From a virus: 37,877 nt of DNA. Made by a program: the position numbers and the translations under genes. Every line of letters starts with the position of its first letter. The first letter of the stretch is position 1. Below, in pieces: positions 21,684-31,693 of the stretch. The notes under the pieces were generated by a model, which saw nothing but the letters and a program-made list of their open reading frames with translations, made no database searches and was not told the DNA's origin. The stretch is taken from positions 1-37,877 of the IMG/VR virus record IMGVR_UViG_3300023284_000053, one strand, 5' to 3'.

Positions 21684-23267
21684 TTACAATTGATACCCAA
21701 CACCATAAATCGTGCCGCCGTCGATATTGTTGGAAGGCTCTGTGAATAGACGAAACCCGTCCTCCACTTGGCTCTCTTGTCTAACGCCCGCGACCATTGG
21801 AAGGTTGGATGTATCCTCGTAAAACAAATTGGAGTGAACCATTTGCGTAATAGAGGGTTGTGGCAACCCGACAAACATACCAAGTAGTCCTTGGATCGTG
21901 TTGGCTATTTGTGACATGAGAAATTTGGATAGCTCCGATACGTTGTCACCAGTAGATGATATACTTGTGTTGAGGTAATCCGTGCTCCCGTTGTCTTGCA
22001 CCCCATCTAACATAACGCGAAGCTCGATACCAGATGAACCAGCAAGGGTCAAGTCAAACGACGACAAAATAATAGCATTGGCGTTAGTGTTAGACAGCCC
22101 TGTTACATCAAACGAACTGGCCGGAGTGGCCGAGAAGTCCTCGTTTAATAGAATAGTTGCCTTAGCCTCGTATGTTTGAACATAGATAGTACCCTCGTCG
22201 ATGGTTAATCCTGTACCACTATCAAAATAGAGTTGACTGTAGTTTGTTGCAGCCTTCCTCATACCTGCTCTAACCTGTGCTTCAGCCGAGTCAACAAACT
22301 GCTGCTGAAAAAACGTCAAGGGCGCACCTACATTTAAATTCCATAGAGAAATATAGTCGTAGATACCCCCAACTCCACTGCCGGAAAACATGCCGGGTGG
22401 TTCTGAAACAAGGTTGCTTGCGCTATCAAAATTGTAAGCTCGAAAACCGGAAACTGGCGTACCTCCAACGGAAGGACGTACTCTTACAGCCCCCGAGGCC
22501 GAGAGAGCTACATCTTCCATGTAAATACTGGCAATCGTGTGTCCGGCGGGAATGTTAACAACCCATGAGGTGCCGGGGCTGGTGGTAAAGTCGCGGGTTT
22601 GGAGTGATCCCACCTTTGTCCTGTACCCGACCAGATACACAGTGCCCGAGCTAAACGTCGGAGTACCTGAATTTATGTCCAACGTCAACCTGATCGCGTC
22701 ATGCGCTTCGGCAACTGTGGTCATTGTCCTCTGACGTGACGGTGTGCCGTCGCCGAACACTAACTGCTGGTTCTGGATCATCGTGGGGCAGGGTTGGTTC
22801 ATGTCAGAGATGAACGTAGACAGGTCATAGGGACCAGCACCATTATAAGCAAGAGCGTGGCTGTCATTTGACAAGGTAGTGCTCCCGGTGCTCGTTATAA
22901 CATTCTTGTAATAACCTCCTGCCGTCTCGAAAGTAGAGCCACCGTCCGTGGATAGTTGCATAACCAATCCGGCGATTGACCCACCACCAATCAGAGTCAA
23001 ACCATCAATAAACATCGTGACGAAAGCAAAATCGCCCATTGGAACACCGCTGATACTCGTAAAGTCGATGGTATTTTTGCTCTCGGCTATGACAGTGTGT
23101 TGTTCGACGACAGGCCCTAAGTTTGGACCGCCCCCTCGACCACGACCACGACGCATACCACCGCCACGACCGCCACCACCACCTTGGCCGCCGCCTTTAT
23201 TGCCCTTGGTTTTACCTAACCCAGAGCCAGAAATATGGCCCCACCGTCTCTCTTGCCAACCACTCAT
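21684..23267 (-). CDS. Large tail/fibre-type virion protein with triplicated domain
   Basis: A 527-aa protein, last in the late operon. Residues 20-48 are an unusual Gly/Arg/Met-rich stretch (GGGQGGGGGRGGG). Three beta-rich units of about 150 aa follow, each ending in a similar strand: GTVYLVGYR (208-216), GTIYVQTYE (359-367) and GTIYGVGYQ (518-526). Openings also align: IDFTSISG, SWVVNIPAG and SFDVTGLSN. This is consistent with a repeated jelly-roll-like fibre or spike. The position after the internal proteins is that of T7 gp17. A receptor-binding role is likely but not proven. Confidence 0.75.
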   Translation of the reverse strand: MSGWQERRWGHISGSGLGKTKGNKGGGQGGGGGRGGGMRRGRGRGGGPNLGPVVEQHTVIAESKNTIDFTSISGVPMGDFAFVTMFIDGLTLIGGGSIAGLVMQLSTDGGSTFETAGGYYKNVITSTGSTTLSNDSHALAYNGAGPYDLSTFISDMNQPCPTMIQNQQLVFGDGTPSRQRTMTTVAEAHDAIRLTLDINSGTPTFSSGTVYLVGYRTKVGSLQTRDFTTSPGTSWVVNIPAGHTIASIYMEDVALSASGAVRVRPSVGGTPVSGFRAYNFDSASNLVSEPPGMFSGSGVGGIYDYISLWNLNVGAPLTFFQQQFVDSAEAQVRAGMRKAATNYSQLYFDSGTGLTIDEGTIYVQTYEAKATILLNEDFSATPASSFDVTGLSNTNANAIILSSFDLTLAGSSGIELRVMLDGVQDNGSTDYLNTSISSTGDNVSELSKFLMSQIANTIQGLLGMFVGLPQPSITQMVHSNLFYEDTSNLPMVAGVRQESQVEDGFRLFTEPSNNIDGGTIYGVGYQL

Positions 23268-23273
23268 TTTTTA

Positions 23274-23612
23274 TTACCCGAAGCTAAAGATTACATCAAC
23301 GTCATTGATAGAAGCATCACCAGAGGGCCGAATAAACTGAGCACCAGTGCTTATTTCAGCAACACCGGCTGCGGTAAATGTAACATCGGTGCCGTGGACA
23401 TCTTTGATAGTATTCCAGTTGGTACCGTCGTTACTAACCTGAATGGTCATGGTGCCACTGTTAAAGCCGGTACCCCCACCGACAACAGCTTGGATATTCA
23501 AAAGAAGGCCAACACCCGCGTCCATAAAGATCGGCTGGCCTGTGTCGCTTGCACTCAGAGTCGTAAAAGTGAACTTCTGGTTGGCGACATTCACATAATT
23601 AATGACTGCCAT
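23274..23612 (-). CDS. Small beta-rich virion protein candidate (112 aa)
   Basis: AGGAGA lies eight bases before the ATG. The sequence is strand-rich (INYVNVANQKFTFTTL, GTMTIQVSNDGTNW, VDVIFSFG), and NDGTNWNTI is a motif common in phage beta-sandwich decoration or fibre proteins. It lies between the lysozyme-like gene and the fibre gene, transcribed with them. Likely a structural or accessory tail protein; no named family. Confidence 0.6.
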   Translation of the reverse strand: MAVINYVNVANQKFTFTTLSASDTGQPIFMDAGVGLLLNIQAVVGGGTGFNSGTMTIQVSNDGTNWNTIKDVHGTDVTFTAAGVAEISTGAQFIRPSGDASINDVDVIFSFG

Positions 23613-23615
23613 AGT

Positions 23616-24314
23616 TTATTCTCCTATATCTGCCAGAGCGTACAGTTCTTTGTACTGCTCGAAAGCTTTTTCGCCTTTGAAGGCCTTATTGACACCATCA
23701 CCCCTGTAGTAACTCTGGCCGATAGCGATTATTCGCCTCCCACGTCTATCTTCTTTCAACACAGGAAGAGAAGCCCACTCCCGCGCCATCTTATTCGCAA
23801 AACTATCTCCGTCAAGGTCCCCAGTAAGAAATTTCTGTAAACCCCTACCGTTCATTAGACTAATAGCCATACGGTCTTGTAGTTCGTTGTCGAACAGTTC
23901 GTCACCCTTCAGTCCCATACTCCTAACAAGACCCATTAGGGTTGGTCTGATGATTTGGTAAGCACCAGCAGCAGAGGTGTCAGGACCAGTGGGATTGGAG
24001 GCAACCTGCCAAGACAATACCTCGTTGATGGTTAACTTCGTTAGGTCTTTAGATGGGGCAAACGGTCCTCTCTTAAAACCTCTACCGAAGTAGTCATTGT
24101 ACCCATGATTAGGGGACTCGTGACTACGTATCTCAGCCAACATCCTCTCTGTGAAGCCTCCTTCACCTTTATTCATTGCTCTCACCTCTACTTCTGGGGG
24201 CATCTCTTCTGCCGTTTCCTGTGGTTGGTTAAGATTTATGAACCAACTGGGTAGCTGGGTTACAACATCCGCTTCCTTAGCGTCGAAGAACCAACTAGGT
24301 AAATGATTACTCAT
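23616..24314 (-). CDS. Lysozyme-like virion protein (lytic transglycosylase type)
   Basis: ATG at 24314 (232 aa); a TTG at 24320 would add two residues. After a linker the enzyme domain contains EIRSHESPNHGYNDYFG (61-77, candidate catalytic Glu66), SAAGAYQII (114-122) and a final REWASLPV block. This order matches the lambda R-type GH104 muramidase fold, where GAGRYQL and IWASLPG occupy the same places. It probably cuts peptidoglycan for genome entry, and sits with internal virion proteins where T7 has this activity within gp16. Two copies of LPSWF occur at residues 5-9 and 21-25. Overlaps the gene before it by 8 nt. Confidence 0.82.
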   Translation of the reverse strand: MSNHLPSWFFDAKEADVVTQLPSWFINLNQPQETAEEMPPEVEVRAMNKGEGGFTERMLAEIRSHESPNHGYNDYFGRGFKRGPFAPSKDLTKLTINEVLSWQVASNPTGPDTSAAGAYQIIRPTLMGLVRSMGLKGDELFDNELQDRMAISLMNGRGLQKFLTGDLDGDSFANKMAREWASLPVLKEDRRGRRIIAIGQSYYRGDGVNKAFKGEKAFEQYKELYALADIGE

Positions 24315-26298
24315 CCCCAATACCCGTTGGGAACAGGAAGCTCTCAGACCCTCGTGTCACTAGGATGGGCTTACCATCACTGCCGATGACAATATACTCC
24401 TGACCACTGGGTAGGTTTGGCACAATCTCGTTGTATTCTTCCGCACTGCTGATCACCGGCCTAACCGCAAGCTGTTCCTCAATCCGAGGAAGGACGTGCT
24501 GGGCGATATCTGGCAAACGTGCGACAGTAGAGGTGATCTTGTTGAGGTAAGTTACCTCTTTACGAAGGTCCCGAAGATTGCCCTCGATGGGTCCAAGACC
24601 AGCGGCGTTCACCGTGATTGGGTCTAGGTCACTTAATCTAAGAATACCACTCATGTTTCTCGGTAGCCCGAACTGGTCTAACCTAGCCAAAAGCTTTTTC
24701 TCAACCGCAGTAGACCCAGCCCCGACAGTGTTAAACCCGAGGACAATCTCCCCGTCCTTGAAGCTCAGACCGAGGGAAGGCACACTATCGAAGCTATTAG
24801 TGATACGAGTAGAGGCGAGCTTTGTCCTCTGGGAGAAGAGAACTGAAAGGTTGTGCGTCACTTCAGTCTGTAGTTTACCAGCCACCTCATCCCCAAATTT
24901 TGTGATGTTGGTGTAGGTGTTGAAAAACTTCGCGTCGTACATACGATCAAAGACATCTACAGACACAGGCTGTGGGCTTGTGGTCATTGCTAAAGAGGCT
25001 AAGGTGAAGCCTTCCACTGCGGTAGCCCTGTAGTTTTCATCAACACCGTTTTCAATGATATAAGCTCCAAAGTTAGCCAGACCACCCATCACCTCGGTTT
25101 GCCTTTCATCTCTAGACAACTCAGAGGCGATTACCTTAGCCTGTGGTGTAGCAGCACCTCCTTCTGTCGGAGGATTTGCTTCTGTCACAGGAGCAGCACC
25201 CACAGAGAACAGAGGTCTGTCAACAAGAGTAGCTTTAGTCTTCGATGCCCTCAAACCCTCTGCCAAAGCAGTAAGTTCGCTCGAACCACCCACAATGATA
25301 TTTCTAAAGACGTAATCAATAACCTCTGGCTGGAACCCACCGACACCAGTTACAGCATTGATAGTCTCACCAAGATTGATAGAACTTGACGCTCGCATCG
25401 CCTCGAAGAGTCTCGGGATATCCTCCTGCTGCCTCACAAGAGCCTCAATGGCGTTGTCGTAAGAACGTAGAGGAATAGATACATCCCAATCATCGTGGTT
25501 AGCAAAACCCCCTTGCCTCGCCTTTGCTTCAAACTTGTTGGCAAGCTGTGCCCTCTGATCCCGTAGTTGGCCGATGACCGTGGTACCATCCGCGACAGTA
25601 GCGTTGGTGGAAAGAGCCCCCCTTATGACACCTTGGAAGTGTCCTTGGGCCTCATTACCAAACTTAAATAACCACTCATCGACAACACCCTTAAGCCGTA
25701 CTTCATTAACACCGCTTTTAGCTTGCTCGATACCTAGTTGTACGTTCAATCTGGCTAACTCAGCGTCATCCTTGGCATCCTCTGCCTGTGCGGCGATGGC
25801 ATTGAGGACAAGTAGGTCGTTGTCCAGTTCACCATCAACCAAGGACCGGCTCATTAGGTCAGGCAATCGCGCTGCGCCTTCATCAGTGTTGAGATAGGAA
25901 ATGGCGTTCTTTTCTATAGAACCAAGTACATCAATTTCTTCTGTACCAATCTCAAGCCCAGTTAGTCCGACAACACCGGCTCTTGCCTCTGCTACCAACA
26001 GTGGGTTGGTCGAGACAAAGGAAGAAAACACACCATTGAGCCTTGCTTTGAATTGGCCGGGTCCAAGCTCTTCCCTCTGAGCTTCAAGACGCGCAATGTC
26101 ACTCATAAAAGGTTGTAGTGTGAGGGTGTCCCTGTCCTTTTGGGTGGGTCTTACCTTACTTCCTGTTTCGGTGAAGGCTGCATCAAAAATCTTAGCGACA
26201 CCTGTGAGGGCATCACCAACAGATGTGTCAGCAGGAGCAACAGGTGCTCTAGGGGCCGGGGCGATATCAGGTAGGGTGGGGGCGAGAAAACCAGCCAC
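24307..26298 (-). CDS. Internal virion protein (663 aa)
   Basis: GTG at 26298 after AAGGAGAG. The first 25 residues are Pro/Ala-rich (TLPDIAPAPRAPVAPA), followed by a long mostly helical body with repeated Ala/Glu/Leu segments (DDAELARLNVQLGIEQAKS). It has no transmembrane helix and no enzyme motif. Size, helicity and the position after the 1477-aa protein fit a T7 gp15-like ejection protein that joins the DNA-injection conduit. Identity is from context, not from sequence family. Confidence 0.65.
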   Translation of the reverse strand: MAGFLAPTLPDIAPAPRAPVAPADTSVGDALTGVAKIFDAAFTETGSKVRPTQKDRDTLTLQPFMSDIARLEAQREELGPGQFKARLNGVFSSFVSTNPLLVAEARAGVVGLTGLEIGTEEIDVLGSIEKNAISYLNTDEGAARLPDLMSRSLVDGELDNDLLVLNAIAAQAEDAKDDAELARLNVQLGIEQAKSGVNEVRLKGVVDEWLFKFGNEAQGHFQGVIRGALSTNATVADGTTVIGQLRDQRAQLANKFEAKARQGGFANHDDWDVSIPLRSYDNAIEALVRQQEDIPRLFEAMRASSSINLGETINAVTGVGGFQPEVIDYVFRNIIVGGSSELTALAEGLRASKTKATLVDRPLFSVGAAPVTEANPPTEGGAATPQAKVIASELSRDERQTEVMGGLANFGAYIIENGVDENYRATAVEGFTLASLAMTTSPQPVSVDVFDRMYDAKFFNTYTNITKFGDEVAGKLQTEVTHNLSVLFSQRTKLASTRITNSFDSVPSLGLSFKDGEIVLGFNTVGAGSTAVEKKLLARLDQFGLPRNMSGILRLSDLDPITVNAAGLGPIEGNLRDLRKEVTYLNKITSTVARLPDIAQHVLPRIEEQLAVRPVISSAEEYNEIVPNLPSGQEYIVIGSDGKPILVTRGSESFLFPTGIGDE

Positions 26299-26300
26299 TA

Positions 26301-29300
26301 TTACTCTCCTTCATCTCTATGTAGGTCGATATTAGCTTGTCCACGTCGGATAGATTTATTAAGCATATCGTCCATGAACGTGCTGGCGTCAGGAACCCAG
26401 AAAAACTTACTCTCTTCTTGTGCCCAAGGTTCCATTATCGCCACAGCATCAGCCATTTGTTTTGATAATGCAGCGGCACCTTCCATGTCTCCGTTGAGCA
26501 CCTTTTGTCTCATCCTACGAGCCATTTCACCTATACGCTTACCATGCTCTTTGATATACGCGTCTTGGTTTTGCATCACTTGTAGGCGAGAGTAAGCAAG
26601 TTCAATTTCTTGTAGCGGAGCACCTGCAAGATAGACCAAAGCATCTGTTTTATTCAAGCCTTGGGCAATTAACGTCTCATTACGGGCAAGATAATCCCCG
26701 GTGGTGTAGATTACCCAAGCATTATATGCTTTGTTGGGACCAGTGAAGTTACGAAGCAGTTTTTGGACGTCCCCAGCAAGCATAGTGGTGTTGCCATTGG
26801 CTACATCTACCATACTCTGAAAAATAATATCTGAAAAGTCTGTGACAGTCTGGATTGAGGGACCACCGACAGCTTCGAAGAGTGTCTTCTCTGAGAAGTC
26901 TTCCCAAAGGTTCCAGAAGCCTTCTCCTACCGCCAAACGGGCACCAAACGCAGTATCAGCACCAGTAGAGATACCAATAGCCCAGTCCAAGACACCATAT
27001 CGAAGGGCTGTATACTCATCTGGGTCCATCTCAAGCCCACCGGCAGTGACATAATAGTCCAGAATAGGTCCACCTATACCAGTACCCGCTGCTCCCCAGA
27101 AAGCAAGCTGTGCAGTCAGTAGTTTTGCACGCTCCACCTTAGTGAGGAGGCGGTTTGAGAAGATACTCTCCATCATACGGGACGAGTAACTCAAGAACTG
27201 AAAGGGGACACTCAAGGGACCTTTCTGCCACACAGCGGCACTAGATCGAGTCATAGACGCAGTGAGAACATCTTGTCTAGACGTGATCCAAACAATACCG
27301 TGATCCCCAAAAGGGTCGAGCTTAGGAAACTTCTTGGCATACTCTTTCCACGCTACGTGCATGGCGACCATACGAGGGAACCGTTCCCCTTCATCAAAAA
27401 ATACACGCCCAATCTCTGCTACTCTACCCACCATGCCTTTAGCCATGACTTGGTTGACTGAGTTCAGCTCTGAGACTTCACCACCAATTACAGTACGACC
27501 ACTCTCACGCACCCACCGGGAGAACCTCACAAACTCATCTACATCCATACCTGTGAAAGCAGCGCTTCTGCGGCCAACTTCCTTAGCAAATGCCTCCGAG
27601 GTGTTAATGAGGGTCATACGTAGAGGGGTAGCGGAAGCCATAGCAGGAAAGGTACGAATAGGGCCAGCAATAGCAATGATGTTGAATACCTGAGAACTCT
27701 GAACGAAGAGCTGATCGAAGGCAAACAACCCCAGCTTGGAGTGAAAGGCAAAAGCCCTCAGAGACTCAAGGGGGCGTTTGGACAACTGTGCTTGGGCTAT
27801 TGTAGTGCCAGTTTTTTTCCAACCCTTGTCGTAGATACGCTCAGAGAGACGTTCAATGTAGCCGTTCCACCTCTTTTCGTACTCAGAAACGTGGCCGAGG
27901 GTACGATTGATCGAGTCACGCGCCTTCATGTACGCCCGCAACTGCTCGTTAGGGTTTTTAGGGAACACCACGGCGTTCATAGCGTCACGAGGTTTAAGAC
28001 CAGCAAGGTCGTCTATATTGAGGTGTTTTTCAACTCCCTTTAACCAACCACCCACCGCCTGAAAGTTGTAAGCTGAGAAAGCTCGTTCATGTGTGGTGCG
28101 AATGAAATCATTGGAGATCATGTCGAGAGGTGATCTTGTCTGTGCTTGGTCCCCACCAAATCCGATCAAGGGATCGTTCTGCCGAGGGCCGTTTCGAGGA
28201 GAGTTCAACACCCCGTCAAAGTCCGACCTGTGGGTTTCCCCTTTCCTCACGTTGTAAATCAGGTTGCCAGCATCGTCGGCTATAGCCAGAGCGTCGTCCA
28301 TGTGGGCTGTACCTACGTTGAGACGAGGGTCTAGGCTGAAGTCCTCAAGAAACTTAATGAAGTCGTCCACATTCTCAATGTTGAGGTTCCAGTCGTTGTT
28401 TTTGAGTACAACTTCTAAAAGTTCTGGATCGTTCCCGATAGACCGAAGAGAGTCCATCGCATTGGCCTTGGTCCCTTTGCGTAAGTCTGGGGCTATCTCC
28501 CTAATCTTGGCAAAGATGAGGTTCACCTGCTCTACAGCAGTCTCCGCTTCTTTAGCTGTAGCCGTGCCTAGAAATGTACGTGCCCTACCGGGGGCTGTAG
28601 TACCGTCGATGAAACGTACCTCACTCCCTTGCTTAACAGCATGGTTAATGAACTCGTACCCGCGAGGACCACCGGGGTTATACCCAAGAACATCGCTGTG
28701 GAATACACGGCGCGTACCTTTTGCGTCAGCTATGATGTACCGAGCCACTTCTCCACCGACATCAACCCCACCGTCTATAACGAAAACCTTCTGATTGGCC
28801 TTTAGGTCAGACTTAGAAAGGCGGACACCAGTACCGGGGTCATAAATAAGAGTAGAGTCTGGTAGATCATCAGGGGCGAGGCGCATTAGTATGTTACGTT
28901 CCACCATATCACCGTCTTTGTTTACGTGACGATAGACAGAGACCGTATTTCCCTCGTCAACTACCTCTTTGAAGATACGATCAGCCTTGAGGAAGTACAG
29001 GGCGTCATTTAACTCCTGAATTGTTAGGTAGAGGTCTTCAGCAGCCTTAGACGGAGTAGGTCCACCACTCAGTTTTGACCATTCATTACGAAATTCGGGC
29101 ATCGTGAGCGCACGACGATAGTGGGAGAGGTTGTCCCCATCCCTAAGAGCCCAGAAGATTTGTTCAACCCTTTTGGTGTCCTCTTTACCAGTGTTTTTGA
29201 TAGCACCACGGACGATAGGGGCAATCTCTAAGGTGAGCCTACCAAGAACACCCTCTCCACGTTTGGCTAAGGATTCCAACCTTTGGGGGATGGTGAGAAA

Positions 29301-30734
29301 GGTGGCCCCCCACTCTCCAAAGAAGTGATTACCGATCTCCCACGAATCAAGGGGATCGACAAGACCCGCAGTAGACAGATTTTTTGTCTGTTCTACCATG
29401 TAGAGTGTCTTGTCACCTTGAGTGATAGGAACAAGGTCCCCACCGTGCTTGTTCTTGAACTTAGTAGCGTTGCCTTTGGTCAGAAATGGAGTACCATCTC
29501 TACGACCGAATAGGATACCGCCAAAAATATTACCACTATCATCAGGGTCAACACGCAAACTCAATACATTACTGCGAGAGGTGGTATCTAGGTCATCGTG
29601 AAGAGCCTTCAACCCCTTCGGCACCCAAGTATCAAAGACCTCCGGGTTAATCCTACGACCAAAGTTGTAGCTGCGTATGATGTTGAAGAAGAGGTTGGTA
29701 CGTTCATTCTTAGCAGCGGCGTCAAAACCCGGAGCACTCCACGCCTGAGGATCAACACTCGAATTAGGGGTGCGTAGGTAACCGGGGAGCGTGTGCTCTG
29801 GAATACCCGCAGTAGCAGCTTCGACAGTACCGGGCCTTTCAAGAGCACTAGTAAGTATCTCTCTAGAGGCGGAGGGTCCACGCATAGAGGCTATGACAGA
29901 GGTAGTGCTACGAGCCGATCTAAAACCACGAACAGCAAGTTTGCCAACACCCAACGCCGCTCCGGGTAAAAAGGCTGCATCAAGAACAGTACCAATTTTA
30001 TCTAGTCTAGCAGTAACACCAATACCACCTTCCTGTAGGTTAGCAATCTCACCAAACAAGAACAAAGCGTTCTCATCTGAAAACCAACCAGCATCCCTCG
30101 CCTCTTCGATTACCTCGTCCAGTCTGGTGTTGAAAGCTTCTTCAGAGATGTCAGCAGACAGAAGAGTTTGAATTTCTCGTGCAAGATCAGCTCTTTTGAA
30201 CCCACCACCAGTTAAAACGTCAAAGGGGAACGAAGCAACGATGTCAGCAAAGTCAAGAAGACCACTGAGAATTGTCAGTTCAGTCTTTCCTGCAACTTCT
30301 GCAAGTTTTTTGTGAAAGACTGAGGTACGTGCGGCAGTCCTACTGGTGGTAACATCCCACACATCACCGAGGTTGGTCTGAGTTTCAGCCAAGACTTCAG
30401 GGGCGCGGGAGTTATCTACCACTTCCTGCTCTTGCACCCTAGTTGCTTCAGCATCAAACACACCAGAAGGGGATTGGTTTTCAACCGCCTCAGCGACAGA
30501 CTCAGAAAACCGTCCAGACACAAGAGCGCTGGCTTCAGTCCGAGATCGTCCGCTGAACAACGTATCACCTAGTGCTTCAATCTCCTGTCTGGCAACCTCA
30601 ACAGGCGTACCTGTACGTAGTGAATGAATTGCAGCAAGGTACTGCTTCATCTCACTGCCGTAGTCAACACTCTCCACAGTAGGAAAGGCGTTAAACTCTC
30701 CACTAGCTTCAAGATCAAATTCTATTTCTGCCAT
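26301..30734 (-). CDS. Giant internal virion (ejection) protein, T7 gp16-like
   Basis: A 1477-aa protein, the longest in the window. The N-terminal 250 aa are charged and helical. A central region shows mixed domains, and near residues 1180-1290 comes a hallmark of large podovirus internal proteins: PFQFLSYSSRMMES with ERAKLLTAQLAFWGAAG. Hydrophobic segments (GPILDYYV, LTILSGLLDF) may enter the host membrane during DNA ejection. Unlike T7 gp16, the peptidoglycan-cutting domain is on a separate gene nearby. The gene lies two bases from the next one on each side, so the block is transcribed as one. Confidence 0.8.
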   Translation of the reverse strand: MAEIEFDLEASGEFNAFPTVESVDYGSEMKQYLAAIHSLRTGTPVEVARQEIEALGDTLFSGRSRTEASALVSGRFSESVAEAVENQSPSGVFDAEATRVQEQEVVDNSRAPEVLAETQTNLGDVWDVTTSRTAARTSVFHKKLAEVAGKTELTILSGLLDFADIVASFPFDVLTGGGFKRADLAREIQTLLSADISEEAFNTRLDEVIEEARDAGWFSDENALFLFGEIANLQEGGIGVTARLDKIGTVLDAAFLPGAALGVGKLAVRGFRSARSTTSVIASMRGPSASREILTSALERPGTVEAATAGIPEHTLPGYLRTPNSSVDPQAWSAPGFDAAAKNERTNLFFNIIRSYNFGRRINPEVFDTWVPKGLKALHDDLDTTSRSNVLSLRVDPDDSGNIFGGILFGRRDGTPFLTKGNATKFKNKHGGDLVPITQGDKTLYMVEQTKNLSTAGLVDPLDSWEIGNHFFGEWGATFLTIPQRLESLAKRGEGVLGRLTLEIAPIVRGAIKNTGKEDTKRVEQIFWALRDGDNLSHYRRALTMPEFRNEWSKLSGGPTPSKAAEDLYLTIQELNDALYFLKADRIFKEVVDEGNTVSVYRHVNKDGDMVERNILMRLAPDDLPDSTLIYDPGTGVRLSKSDLKANQKVFVIDGGVDVGGEVARYIIADAKGTRRVFHSDVLGYNPGGPRGYEFINHAVKQGSEVRFIDGTTAPGRARTFLGTATAKEAETAVEQVNLIFAKIREIAPDLRKGTKANAMDSLRSIGNDPELLEVVLKNNDWNLNIENVDDFIKFLEDFSLDPRLNVGTAHMDDALAIADDAGNLIYNVRKGETHRSDFDGVLNSPRNGPRQNDPLIGFGGDQAQTRSPLDMISNDFIRTTHERAFSAYNFQAVGGWLKGVEKHLNIDDLAGLKPRDAMNAVVFPKNPNEQLRAYMKARDSINRTLGHVSEYEKRWNGYIERLSERIYDKGWKKTGTTIAQAQLSKRPLESLRAFAFHSKLGLFAFDQLFVQSSQVFNIIAIAGPIRTFPAMASATPLRMTLINTSEAFAKEVGRRSAAFTGMDVDEFVRFSRWVRESGRTVIGGEVSELNSVNQVMAKGMVGRVAEIGRVFFDEGERFPRMVAMHVAWKEYAKKFPKLDPFGDHGIVWITSRQDVLTASMTRSSAAVWQKGPLSVPFQFLSYSSRMMESIFSNRLLTKVERAKLLTAQLAFWGAAGTGIGGPILDYYVTAGGLEMDPDEYTALRYGVLDWAIGISTGADTAFGARLAVGEGFWNLWEDFSEKTLFEAVGGPSIQTVTDFSDIIFQSMVDVANGNTTMLAGDVQKLLRNFTGPNKAYNAWVIYTTGDYLARNETLIAQGLNKTDALVYLAGAPLQEIELAYSRLQVMQNQDAYIKEHGKRIGEMARRMRQKVLNGDMEGAAALSKQMADAVAIMEPWAQEESKFFWVPDASTFMDDMLNKSIRRGQANIDLHRDEGE

Positions 30735-30736
30735 AC

Positions 30737-31225
30737 TTAAAAGGGCCTCGGCACAGGAAGTGGCGCTCGAACTGGTGCGGCTGAAGGACGACCGAAAGCA
30801 CCCGCGTTACTAAACAAAGCACCACCAAGGTTAGTTACACCACCAGCAATGGCACCAAAGCTTGCAGCACGTCTCGCCTTGCCACCGAACGAAGCAATCT
30901 TTTGTCCAATATTTTCAGTCTGTACATTGAAACCTATGTTGGCACCAGCCTGTGCCCCGATACTAGCAAGACCACCGGCAAGGCCAGAAGAACCCTGAGC
31001 GCCAACTTGACCAGCAACGTTAAGTGTCTGGCCCCGAGCAATCCGGGCTTGTCTAATCTCTTGCCTACGTTGCCGAGCCGCCGTCAGTTTAGCTGCCCTT
31101 TTCTCTTCTGACGCAGCCTTCTTTGCAGCAGACGACTGTTGCTGCTGTGCGATAAAAGAACCAGCCGTACCAACAGCAGCCAAGGCAAGACCAGCGACAA
31201 TTAATGTGGAAGTAGCGACTGGCAT
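30737..31225 (-). CDS. Internal virion protein, T7 gp14-like (162 aa)
   Basis: The ATG at 31225 touches the previous stop (TAAATG) with AAGGAG upstream. Residues 5-25 are a hydrophobic helix (TLIVAGLALAAVGTAG), followed by a Gln/Ala/Lys/Arg coiled-coil-like helix (SAAKKAASEEKRAAKLTAAR). Gly/Ala-rich stretches come next, and a Pro-rich end. This plan is that of gp14-type ejection proteins, which insert into the outer membrane. The function is by layout and location. Confidence 0.72.
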   Translation of the reverse strand: MPVATSTLIVAGLALAAVGTAGSFIAQQQQSSAAKKAASEEKRAAKLTAARQRRQEIRQARIARGQTLNVAGQVGAQGSSGLAGGLASIGAQAGANIGFNVQTENIGQKIASFGGKARRAASFGAIAGGVTNLGGALFSNAGAFGRPSAAPVRAPLPVPRPF

Positions 31226-31693
31226 TTAAAGCTCCTTCACAAAAGTATTTTCTACCATTTTGTAACCCATTCGCCCATATAATTTTGCTACTTTGTCACC
31301 CTTCAGTACATTGAGGTTGACTAAGATCGAGCACACTGCTCCGTGTTCTACCGCCCATTGTTCGTAGAGTTCTACCATGTACCGTGCTTCCTTTGACCCA
31401 CGATGGTCAGGGTCAACGTACCACACAAGCTCCGAGGCTTGCACCACATCTGAGAAGAAACAAGGAGCCACAAAGGAAATGAGCATCCCTACTATTTCAG
31501 TTTCGTGGCGCAATATAAAAACACCGAAGTCGTCTCTAGAAATAGCGTCTAGAAGGGAGGCGAATACTTTGGTGGAGTTCCATCCTAGTAGTTCGTTCTG
31601 GGACTCTTTTACAAACTGTTTGCCTAGAATTGCAAGATCAATGGCGTCTTCTTTGGTAGCCTCGTGGATACTATAGTCCTTGGTTTTTGGCAT
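31226..31693 (-). CDS. GNAT-fold acetyltransferase-like virion-operon protein
   Basis: A 155-aa GNAT protein: IHEATKEDAIDLAILGKQF at the start, FILRHETEIVGMLI, ELVWYVDPDHRGSKEARYMVE with an acetyl-CoA loop, and LNVLKGDKVAKLYGRMGYK at the end. T7 gp13-like proteins are structurally related and lie at the same place, between nozzle and internal proteins, so the fold here may be structural or chaperone-like. Whether it binds acetyl-CoA is not clear; the loop HRGSKE partly keeps the Q/RxxGxG/A pattern. It overlaps the nozzle gene by 23 nt. Confidence 0.8.
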   Translation of the reverse strand: MPKTKDYSIHEATKEDAIDLAILGKQFVKESQNELLGWNSTKVFASLLDAISRDDFGVFILRHETEIVGMLISFVAPCFFSDVVQASELVWYVDPDHRGSKEARYMVELYEQWAVEHGAVCSILVNLNVLKGDKVAKLYGRMGYKMVENTFVKEL

